The notes beneath the pieces were generated by a model, which saw only the letters and a program-made list of their open reading frames with translations, was not told the origin of the DNA and searched no databases. From the NCBI GenBank assembly GCA_903930165.1, contig CAIYXO010000139.1, positions 1 to 20,912 on the forward strand: a DNA stretch of 20,912 nucleotides, given 5' to 3'. The position numbers and the translations under genes are program-made. This DNA comes from an uncultured Verrucomicrobiota bacterium. GTDB lineage: Bacteria; Verrucomicrobiota; Verrucomicrobiia; Limisphaerales; UBA9464. Within the stretch, counting starts at the first letter, position 1; the number at the start of each line of letters is the position of its first letter. Below, one piece after another: positions 5,509-12,696 of the stretch.

Positions 5509-8500
5509 ATGAACACCCGGCTGAAACATTGGCTCCTCGCAGCCGCCTCCGTGCTGGTAGCCCTTTCACCCTGGCGCTCGCTCGCCGCCGAACCCGCGGC
5601 CGCCGCGATCTCCGGTATCCGGACCCAGGGGACCAACCTCCTCGTCACCGTCCGGTATCCGGCCGGCGCCCGCCGGGTGGTGCTCGAGTCCCGTGGCCGG
5701 TTCCTGAAGGGCACCTGGACCCCGCGCGCGGTGGTCCTGCCGGGTCTGCTCGAGACCGAGTCCGAGTTCACCCTCCCCATGGCCGAGTCCAGCGAGGCGA
5801 TGCGCGCCGTGGTCGACGACGCCGGGTCGCTTCCTCTTCCGGTCGACTTCTACGCCGGCCTGCGGGACTTCGAGGCGGAGATCCGCAACACGCAGCCGGC
5901 GTCCAACGATCCGCTGGTCCGATTCGGCACCGTTCCCGGCACCCCGGAGTCGACGACGTTGCCGGGTTCCATCGCCGACAGCCCCGTCAACCGGCCGGTC
6001 TCGGAGTCCGACATCTGGAAGTTCTCCGGCTCCACGCTGTATTTCTACAACCAGTTGCGGGGGCTCCAGGTCATCGACGTCTCCAATCCCGCGGCCCCGG
6101 TCCTGCGCGGACGGCTGCCGCTGGCCTCGTACGGGGAACAGATGCACGTGCTGCCGGCCCCGATTGCCGGCGGCGACTGGTTGGCGCTGCTCACCCAGCC
6201 CGAGTGCCGGTGGGACGCCACCGCGGTCCAGTTGGTCCGCAGCGTCGGCGGACGGCCCGAGAAGGGTCCCAACGTCGAACTGCCGGGCCGGATGATTGAA
6301 AGCCGCCTCATCGGCGACGTGCTCGTCCTCGCCACACAAGGTTGGACCAACCGTTCGGTGCTGGTGACCAACGTCACCACCGGCAACGGCTTCGTCTTCG
6401 ATTCCGGTGGGGTCCGCCCGTCGGACGGTCTCCCCTCGACCAACGTCGTCAGCATGTTTGTCTCGGAGGCTTTCACCTTGGTCTCCAGCGTGGACCTCTC
6501 CGATCCGGCGGCTCCGGTCGTCCGATCCTCGATCCGGTCGACGGAATCGCCCACGGCCATCCACGCCACCGACCGGCTGCTCTTCGTCGCCAAGTCCTCC
6601 AACGCCTTCGGCTGGTTCGACGGACTCGGCTTCGGCCAGGCGGTCACGACCAACTTCGTCGAGGTCTTCGACGTTTCGGACCGGTCCGGCCTGCTTCGCC
6701 GGACGGGCTCCTTCAGCACCTCCGGGCGCGTGGCCGACAAGTTCAAGTTCGGCCTCGACGGCGAGGTGCTCACGGTGGTGTCGCAGGTGGATGGACGCTG
6801 GAACGGGAACGCCGCCGGCTTCCAGCCCCCGAGGGTCGTCCTCGAGACCTTCTCGATGTCGGACCCCGCCGCGCCGGTCCGGCTGGGCCAGCTGAACCTC
6901 GTCACCAACGAGAACGTCTTTGCAACCCGCTACGACGCCGGCCGCGCCTACGTGGTGACCTTCCGCCAGGTGGACCCGCTCTGGATCGTCGACCTCGCCG
7001 ACCCGGCCCGCCCCGTCGTCCGCGGCGAACTCGAGGTCCCGGGCTGGTCGACCTACATCGAGCCGATGGGCGACCGCCTGCTGGCCATGGGCGCCGAAGG
7101 AGGCCGCGCCGCGGTTTCGCTCTTCGACGTCTCCAATCCTTCCGTGCCCGCGCTGTTGGACAAGGTCTTCCTCGGGGACGGCTGGTCCTGGAGCGAGGCC
7201 AACGCCGACGAGAAGGCCTTCCGGGTCTTCGCGGACCGCGGCATGGTGCTCCTCCCGTGGCATGGACTGCGGGGGACCAACGAATGGTTCCAGGGAATGC
7301 AGCTGATGGAGTTCGGCCGCGACTCCCTGACGCTGCGGGGCACCGTGTCCCACGAGGTGCAGGCGCGTCGCGCGACGCTCATCGGCGAACACGTCCTCAG
7401 CCTCTCCTCCGGGGAGTTGGTCTCCGCGGGCATCGCGGACCCGGACCATCCGGTGGTGCGGACGGTCCTGGACCTTTCAAGGCCGGTGGACCGTGTCTTC
7501 GTCCACGGCGACCGGCTCGTCCAGGTCGCTTCCGGTCGCTGGACCGGAGGGGCCGGCGGTTACGGCCCGGCCACGGTCGGGCTCTCGGCGTCCGATGATC
7601 CGGACACGCTCCTTTCCTCGCTGGAACTGGATGAGAAGCCGCTCGTCGGGGCGGCATTCCGCGACGGACTCCTCCACGTCCTCCGGCGCGGCAACGACTC
7701 CTACCGCACCGAGCCGGTGCTCCAGACCAACAACGTTCTCGTCTGGAGAGCGGTTCCGCCGATCTTGCGGACGTTCACGAACGAGGTGGTCACCCGGGAG
7801 CCGCAGCAGCCGATCGAGGTCTGCACCGAGACGGTCCGGACCGTCGAGATCCCCGCGTCACCCGGTTCCCCGTCCTACCTGACCAATGTCGTGGTCCGTC
7901 GATGCACCCTGGAGCCGGGTGCCCCGCTGCTGGTCACCAACCGCATCGTCGTCCAACACGAGGAATGGCAGCCGTCGTTCCTGGAGACCAACCTCGTCGT
8001 GGTGACGAACTTGGTGAGCGTCCGCGTACCGGGCGAGACGGTGCTCGATGTGGTCCGGGTGGAGGGCTCCGGGCTGAGCCGTCTCGGCTCGGTCTCCCTC
8101 ACCAACTCCCTCGAGGACTGGGCCGCCTCCGGATACCAGGCCCATTGGACCGCTCCGGGGGTTCTCGTCTTTGTCGGCCAGGGAAGCGGATATGCCTACT
8201 ACGCCATGGCGGATTTCTTCGGTCCGACGGGCCGGATTTTCCCTTGGGGATTCGGATGGGGTGGCACGGACATCCTCGCCTTTGATGTCTCCAGCCCGGC
8301 GGCGCCGAAGCTGGCTTCGCGGCTCGAGCTTCCCCGGGCGGACCAGAACCAGTTGTTCGTGGCGGATGGAAAACTCTTCGCGGGGCTCACGACCTCGGAA
8401 TGGGTGCCCCCGCTGCAGGTCGGGACGAACCGTGTTGCGGACCTTCCTCCGTGGTGGGTTCGCCAAGGGTCGTGGCACACCCATCACACGCTGACGGTGG

Positions 8501-9069
8501 TGGATTTCACCGACGCCACCGAGCCGGTGGTCCGGGCGAAGGTGCCGCTTCCGGGGGAACTGGTCGGCCTCTCCCACGGCGGCCACCTCCTGTACTCCCG
8601 GACCAATGCCTGGAGCGTGTCGGGCACCGTCTCCTCGTCCCTGATGGCTTTGGCCTACGACGGCGTGGGAGCCAGCCGTGTCGCCACGAGGGACCTCCCG
8701 GATCTCGGGGCGGGTCCGTTGTGGATCCGGGCGGACGGACGGATCCTGGTCGGATCGTCGGGCCGGCCTGTCGTGGAGACGTGGGCCCTCAGCCGGGAGG
8801 GCACGCTGGAGACTTATGGCTCCATTGCGCTTCCGGTGAACCCTTCGCGGTTTTTCGAGGTCGGTCCGCTTCTCGTCGTCGAGGGCGAGCTCCGGATGAT
8901 GACGTTGGATCCGGATCCAGCCGGGGCCGGTTTCCGGGTCTCGGGCACCGCGGATCGGGCCTGCAGCGTCTGGCTGGACGCCTCGACCGCCGCGGCGGCG
9001 GGAGCCGCGGCCATGTGGATCCCAAGGGGTGATTCCGGACTCTGGCCGGTGTCCTTCCAAGCTCCGTGA
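5509..9069 (+). CDS. Secreted beta-propeller protein (PF09826-like) with LVIVD-type repeats
   Basis: A 1186-residue exported protein of unknown function. A signal peptide is clear: basic NTRLKHW, hydrophobic core LLAAASVLVAL, and cleavage likely after SLA (about residue 26). After a beta-rich N-terminal domain, ESDIWKFSGSTLYFYN (166-181) resembles the opening of the secreted beta-propeller family PF09826. Blade-like units repeat a VxDVSNPAAPVxRGxL pattern near residues 187, 326, 385, 446, 492, 537, 639, 922 and 996. Residues about 738-845 form an insert rich in VTN/TNxVV. There is no C-terminal anchor or sorting signal. The frame is open upstream into the ATPase gene; ATG 5509 is chosen because the signal peptide begins there. 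The gene begins 19 nt after the ATPase stop, with only a distant GGAG as ribosome binding site. The stop overlaps the next start. Confidence 0.88.
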   Translation: MNTRLKHWLLAAASVLVALSPWRSLAAEPAAAAISGIRTQGTNLLVTVRYPAGARRVVLESRGRFLKGTWTPRAVVLPGLLETESEFTLPMAESSEAMRAVVDDAGSLPLPVDFYAGLRDFEAEIRNTQPASNDPLVRFGTVPGTPESTTLPGSIADSPVNRPVSESDIWKFSGSTLYFYNQLRGLQVIDVSNPAAPVLRGRLPLASYGEQMHVLPAPIAGGDWLALLTQPECRWDATAVQLVRSVGGRPEKGPNVELPGRMIESRLIGDVLVLATQGWTNRSVLVTNVTTGNGFVFDSGGVRPSDGLPSTNVVSMFVSEAFTLVSSVDLSDPAAPVVRSSIRSTESPTAIHATDRLLFVAKSSNAFGWFDGLGFGQAVTTNFVEVFDVSDRSGLLRRTGSFSTSGRVADKFKFGLDGEVLTVVSQVDGRWNGNAAGFQPPRVVLETFSMSDPAAPVRLGQLNLVTNENVFATRYDAGRAYVVTFRQVDPLWIVDLADPARPVVRGELEVPGWSTYIEPMGDRLLAMGAEGGRAAVSLFDVSNPSVPALLDKVFLGDGWSWSEANADEKAFRVFADRGMVLLPWHGLRGTNEWFQGMQLMEFGRDSLTLRGTVSHEVQARRATLIGEHVLSLSSGELVSAGIADPDHPVVRTVLDLSRPVDRVFVHGDRLVQVASGRWTGGAGGYGPATVGLSASDDPDTLLSSLELDEKPLVGAAFRDGLLHVLRRGNDSYRTEPVLQTNNVLVWRAVPPILRTFTNEVVTREPQQPIEVCTETVRTVEIPASPGSPSYLTNVVVRRCTLEPGAPLLVTNRIVVQHEEWQPSFLETNLVVVTNLVSVRVPGETVLDVVRVEGSGLSRLGSVSLTNSLEDWAASGYQAHWTAPGVLVFVGQGSGYAYYAMADFFGPTGRIFPWGFGWGGTDILAFDVSSPAAPKLASRLELPRADQNQLFVADGKLFAGLTTSEWVPPLQVGTNRVADLPPWWVRQGSWHTHHTLTVVDFTDATEPVVRAKVPLPGELVGLSHGGHLLYSRTNAWSVSGTVSSSLMALAYDGVGASRVATRDLPDLGAGPLWIRADGRILVGSSGRPVVETWALSREGTLETYGSIALPVNPSRFFEVGPLLVVEGELRMMTLDPDPAGAGFRVSGTADRACSVWLDASTAAAAGAAAMWIPRGDSGLWPVSFQAP

Positions 9070-9848
9070 AGAAGCTTCCCCGCCAGGCGTCCGGGCGAAC
9101 CGGAAGAGGCCGTTTCGGCGGTTTCACGTTGGTGGAGCTGCTTACCGTGACGGCGCTTCTAGGCGTGGCCGCCACCCTCGCCGCGTCCGGCGTCGCGCGG
9201 GCCTCGGCCCGGGTCAAGGAGGTGCAGTGCCTCGACAACCTCCGCCAGATCGCACTGGCCAACGAACTCTACCTGAAGGAGACGACGCGTCGTCCCCGCA
9301 GTCTTTCCCACCTCGCGGAGCGATCGAATCCGCTGGGACGTGGATCCCGGATCCTTTGCCCCTCGGATCCCGCCACCAGACCGGCGTCTCCGGAGGCGGG
9401 CGCCTCCACGAATCAGCTTCGGGGCTGGGGGAACCGCGCCAACGGAAGCCAGCAGCCCGATTGGGTCCTCCATCAGCGCGATCCGGAGGGCCTGTCCTTC
9501 GAGCAGGAACTGAGGGAGACGGCCGAAACCCGGGATTTCTCCTACCTCCATCCCTTCGGCTGGAGGCGCCTCGCCTGGGAGCGGTTGACGTCGGGTGGAC
9601 GACAGTCCGGCCTCGCGGTCTGCCAGCTCCACGGCATCGCCCTGCGCCAGCAGTCCCAGGGACGTGCAAGCCATCTCGATTTCGAAGGCAAGACCTTGCG
9701 GGTCCAGCAGGACGGCGCGGTGGTCAACCGGAGGGTGCTCCGGCCGGATGCGCCTTCCCCCCAGGTCAGCTCCAGCCCGGGGCCGGTGGCCGAGGACTAT
9801 CCCTGGGACCTGTACCTCGACCTGCCGCCCGCCCCGGCCCGGCTCTGA
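9066..9848 (+). CDS. Pseudopilin-like protein with type IV prepilin N-terminus
   Basis: A 260-residue protein with a basic leader ending in Gly19, followed by FTLVELLTVTALLGVAATLA (20-39). This is the class III signal cut by prepilin peptidase before Phe20, with the assembly-critical Glu at mature position 5 (Glu24). A CLDNLRQIALANELY helix follows, as in the many PVC-group pseudopilins; the rest is soluble and unrecognised, with an Ala/Pro-rich end. It starts with GTG, and the GTGA at 9066-9069 overlaps the propeller stop, so translation is probably coupled. Such proteins normally build type II secretion pseudopili or type IV pili, yet no other secretion gene is in the window; PVC genomes contain many orphan copies of unknown role. 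Confidence 0.88.
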   Translation: MKKLPRQASGRTGRGRFGGFTLVELLTVTALLGVAATLAASGVARASARVKEVQCLDNLRQIALANELYLKETTRRPRSLSHLAERSNPLGRGSRILCPSDPATRPASPEAGASTNQLRGWGNRANGSQQPDWVLHQRDPEGLSFEQELRETAETRDFSYLHPFGWRRLAWERLTSGGRQSGLAVCQLHGIALRQQSQGRASHLDFEGKTLRVQQDGAVVNRRVLRPDAPSPQVSSSPGPVAEDYPWDLYLDLPPAPARL

Positions 9849-9850
9849 AC

Positions 9851-10714
9851 ATGGAAGCCGGCCGCAACCCGGAACTGACGCTGGTCCGAGACGGGGACGA
9901 CGCTCCGCCGCGTCCGGGGCCGAGGTGGCCCCGCCTGCGACGCTGGCATGGGCTGCTGTGGGCCGAGTGGTTCGCCCATGCGCACCTCATCCTGCTCACG
10001 CTGCTCGTGTGGCTGGGGACCGTCTGGTCCGTGCCGATGCTGGCCCATCCGCTCTGGGTCCTGACCCCGGGAATCCTGTTCGCGTTGGTCGCCGGCCCGG
10101 CGTTCGGCGGCGTGGACGTCATCCACGGTGTGGAGGAGTTCACCTTTTCCTACCCGGTCACCCGCACGGAGCGGTTCCTTTCCCGTTTGGCCCTCGGCGG
10201 CGGCCTCACCGTGTTCATCTCGGGTGCCGGGGTGTACCTGCTTGAAGACCGTTTGGCGGACGTCGTCGTCCGCGCCTTTCTCAGCGCCGGCATCACCCTC
10301 GGCGACGTCAATCCCTCGATGCTGCTCTACAGCCTGATGATCGGGTTTCCCTTCACGGTGTTCGCGCTCGGGTTCTCCGTGGCGATGCTGTCCACCGGCC
10401 GGACCCTCGCCTTCACCTCCTGGCTTTGGGGTCTCCTCGGGGCGTTGGCGCTCATGCGTCTGGCTGTGCAGTGGGAGGAACAGCGCTTCGAACGCCTGAA
10501 CGGCCACCTGTCCGTCCCGCTGCTGGCCGGGTGCTCGATCGGCTCGCTCTGGATCGCCTGGCGGCTGTACCGCCGCAAGGAGGCCGGCGCCGGGGTCGCC
10601 CCGCTCCGGATCCCACGGTCCTGGTGGGGTTGGATGCTCGCCATCCTGGGCGCCGCCGCGGGGATCGGCGTCCTCATCTACTGGTTCGCCGTCAGCGCCG
10701 CCCGCGTCTTCTAG
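9851..10714 (+). CDS. Polytopic membrane protein, probable ABC-2-type permease subunit
   Basis: A 287-residue protein with a hydrophilic start (1-40) and about seven hydrophobic segments (roughly 44-60, 66-88, 114-131, 157-180, 185-204, 221-239, 258-282). The loop between the second and third contains EEFTFSYPVTRTERFLSRLALGG (95-117), resembling the cytoplasmic 'P-x-x-R/K' coupling segment common in ABC-2 permeases. It has no ATPase motif and would pair with the ATPase encoded earlier in the operon. The ATG lies 2 nt after the pseudopilin stop. The frame is open upstream through the whole pseudopilin gene, but that part is a GC-rich shadow. Family assignment depends largely on context; it could be another small integral membrane family. 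Confidence 0.75.
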   Translation: MEAGRNPELTLVRDGDDAPPRPGPRWPRLRRWHGLLWAEWFAHAHLILLTLLVWLGTVWSVPMLAHPLWVLTPGILFALVAGPAFGGVDVIHGVEEFTFSYPVTRTERFLSRLALGGGLTVFISGAGVYLLEDRLADVVVRAFLSAGITLGDVNPSMLLYSLMIGFPFTVFALGFSVAMLSTGRTLAFTSWLWGLLGALALMRLAVQWEEQRFERLNGHLSVPLLAGCSIGSLWIAWRLYRRKEAGAGVAPLRIPRSWWGWMLAILGAAAGIGVLIYWFAVSAARVF

Positions 10715-10734
10715 GCCCTCGGCCGCCGCGGTTG

Positions 10735-11112
10735 TCAGGGAACGGACTGCAGCCAATCCAAGGCGTGGGCCCGATCGGTGAACACCCGCACCACCAGGCC
10801 CCGGTTCCCGCACGCGGTTTCCCAGAAGGTGACCAGGCCGGCGGTCTCCGGATTGTCCGGGAGCAGCAACGCCTCCCGGAACTCGTCCGCCAGGCCGTTG
10901 GCCTTGATCTCGTTCGCGAGGAGGTAGAGGTCCGTCACCGAATGGCCGCCGACGAGTTGACGGCAGTCGGTCAGGAAGCGGCGTCGACCGGACGACTGGG
11001 CGGCCGCGATGCCCCGATGGACCGAGGATTCCAACTCCTCACGCGTCAGCCGTTCGGAGTAGGTCACCTCGATGTGGTTCGCGCCCTCGGGCAGGAGGAT
11101 GGTTGCGGGCAT
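10735..11112 (-). CDS. Small STAS/SpoIIAA-like protein
   Basis: A 125-residue soluble protein. It begins with strand-like IEVTYSERLTREELESSV, has RRFLTDCRQLVGG (44-56) as a central strand and loop, and ends VVRVFTDRAHALDWLQS (107-123). That ending is characteristic of a small SpoIIAA/STAS-like group in which a final helix follows an 'FTD..AL.WL' motif. It lacks the phosphorylatable serine loop of classical anti-sigma antagonists as far as I can see, so no signalling role should be assumed. It lies 88 nt downstream of the PQQ-like gene on the same strand and faces the permease gene across a 20-nt gap. Function unknown. Confidence 0.75.
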   Translation of the reverse strand: MPATILLPEGANHIEVTYSERLTREELESSVHRGIAAAQSSGRRRFLTDCRQLVGGHSVTDLYLLANEIKANGLADEFREALLLPDNPETAGLVTFWETACGNRGLVVRVFTDRAHALDWLQSVP

Positions 11113-11145
11113 CGGGATTCGGGAAGGGTTCGGTGCGGGCCGGGA

Positions 11146-11172
11146 GGGGTCCGCCCGGACAGGACGGACCCC
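11146..11172 (-). terminator. 8-bp inverted repeat between the PQQ-like and STAS-like genes
   Basis: GGGGTCCG (11146-11153) is perfectly complementary to CGGACCCC (11165-11172), with an 11-nt loop, 28 nt past the PQQ-like stop. No T-run follows on the minus strand, so it is a weak terminator or an mRNA-stabilising hairpin at best. Confidence 0.25.
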
Positions 11173-11200
11173 CGATTCCCGGGCCGGAGCGGCGTCCGGT

Positions 11201-12472
11201 TCAGCGCGGCGTGACCTCGAGGCAGACCGCCTCCTTGGTCGAACGGGCGAAGACGCGTCCGCCGGAGACCACCGGGGTCGTCCAGCACTTGCCTTCGAGC
11301 ACCTTCGCCCGGGCCAGTTCCTTGTAGGCGCCGGGTTGGGCCTCGAACAGGACCAGTTCCCCGTCGTCGTCGAGCGCGAGCACGCCGGACCGGGTGAGGA
11401 CCACGTGGCCCGGACCGAATCCGCCCTTCTCCCACTTCACGGCGCCGGTCGCGATGTCCACCGCCTTGACCGGTCCCGAGCCATACTCCTTGAACTGGAA
11501 CATTCCGTACAGGTGGCCGTCCTTCAGGACCGGCGTGGACCAGTGGTTGGCCAGGGGCTTGTTGCCGGCGAACCGGTAGATTTCGGTCGCGGTCCAATTG
11601 CCGTCGGCCTTGGTGATCCGCGCGGCAGCCGCCCCGACGCCGTAGCCGGCGGAGCAGTACACGATGTCGCCCGAGACCACCGGCGAGGCGGCCGTCGAAA
11701 CCTTGTAGGGGAAGGCGAACTTCCACAGTTCGCGGCCGCTCGCCGGATCCGTGGACACCAGTCCCGACTGCACGAACCAGACGATCTGACGAACGCCGTG
11801 GATCTTCGCCGGCACGGCCGTGGCGTGGGTCATCTTCTCGTCCCCGATCTTCCAGAGGGTGGCGCCGGTCTTCGCGTCGAGCGCGAGAAGGCTTTCGCCG
11901 GGGCCGCCTCCGGCCACGAAGAGGCGTCCGTCCTCCACCACCGGCGACTGCGCGTTCTGCCAGGAGATGTTGCGTCCGGCGTGTTCCTTCACGAGGTCGC
12001 GCTTCCAGGCCTCCTTGCCGCTGGCCACGTCGAACGCCCTCACCACCAGCTTGGCGGACACCGTGTAGACGAGCTTGCCCGCGACCGCCGGAGAGGACCG
12101 CGGACCATCGCCGCCCTTGTTGCCGCCGGCGCCGTCGTCCCCGCCGTCGCCCGTCTTCATCGTGCCGAGCCCGCGGACCCACAGCTCCTTCCCGTCCTTC
12201 GCCGAACGGGCCACCAGGGATTCCTGGACCGCACCGTCCACTTCCCGGAGTTCCTGGACGAAGCAGCGTTCATCCCCGACCGCGAAGGAGCTGAAGCCGG
12301 CTTGGCTGGGCACCTTCCAGAGGACCTTGGGTCCGGAGACCGGCCACGAGGTGGCGATGCGTTCGGAGCTGGTCCCGTCGTGGTTGGGGCCCCGATAGGC
12401 CGCCCAGTCGGCGGCGGATCCGGCCAGTGCCGCGGCCACGGCGAGGGCGATGCGAAGCGAAAGGAGTTTCAT
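11201..12472 (-). CDS. Secreted PQQ-like beta-propeller repeat protein
   Basis: A 423-residue exported protein. MKLLSLRIALAVAAALAGSAA is a signal peptide, followed by DWAAYRGPNHDGTSSE, the usual N-terminus of the PVC-group 'outer membrane protein assembly BamB-like/PQQ-like' proteins. Blade motifs recur: KDGKELWVRG, ASGKEAWKRD, KTGATLWKIG, ASGRELWKF, ATGAVKWEKG, each a D/SG-x-x-x-W repeat. Residues 107-124 are a Gly/Asp-rich insert. Members of this group lie in the periplasm; many do not bind PQQ and their role is unknown, so dehydrogenase activity should not be assumed. The ATG at 12472 is preferred over an in-frame ATG 23 codons upstream, because it places the signal peptide at the N-terminus and AGGGG precedes it. 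The gene is divergent from the DUF6797-type gene. Confidence 0.9.
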   Translation of the reverse strand: MKLLSLRIALAVAAALAGSAADWAAYRGPNHDGTSSERIATSWPVSGPKVLWKVPSQAGFSSFAVGDERCFVQELREVDGAVQESLVARSAKDGKELWVRGLGTMKTGDGGDDGAGGNKGGDGPRSSPAVAGKLVYTVSAKLVVRAFDVASGKEAWKRDLVKEHAGRNISWQNAQSPVVEDGRLFVAGGGPGESLLALDAKTGATLWKIGDEKMTHATAVPAKIHGVRQIVWFVQSGLVSTDPASGRELWKFAFPYKVSTAASPVVSGDIVYCSAGYGVGAAAARITKADGNWTATEIYRFAGNKPLANHWSTPVLKDGHLYGMFQFKEYGSGPVKAVDIATGAVKWEKGGFGPGHVVLTRSGVLALDDDGELVLFEAQPGAYKELARAKVLEGKCWTTPVVSGGRVFARSTKEAVCLEVTPR

Positions 12473-12696
12473 GGTTCCCCTATCGGGCCGGAAATGGACG
12501 GCCCGGTCAACCGCGCCCCGACTGCGGAAATCCGCGTCCATCCTCCGGAACGGCCTTGGCGGGATCCGGGAATTCGGGGTTGAATGCCCGGTCGCCCGCT
12601 CCCGTCTTGGACGGGCTGTACGTTCCGTACCGGCGGCCTTCCATGGGCCTCGACGGTTGCGGAATTGGCATAAGAACCGAGCCTGACACGTAGATC
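12473..12696. promoter_or_regulatory. Divergent intergenic region with two adjacent palindromes
   Basis: This 224-nt gap separates the two secreted propeller genes and must hold both promoters. It contains CCCGTC-TTG-GACGGG (12601-12615) and, 2 nt later, GTACG-TTC-CGTAC (12618-12630), both perfect arms around 3-nt centres, about 70-95 nt before the 12697 start. Closer to that start, TTGGCA at 12665-12670 is a possible -35 but no good -10 follows. The palindromes could be an operator or a hairpin; no matching regulator gene is adjacent. Confidence 0.35.

Noticed and set aside
5566..7449. A 627-codon open frame antisense to the propeller gene
   Set aside because: Charged, low-complexity translation without domain; the + strand frame has a signal peptide and repeats.
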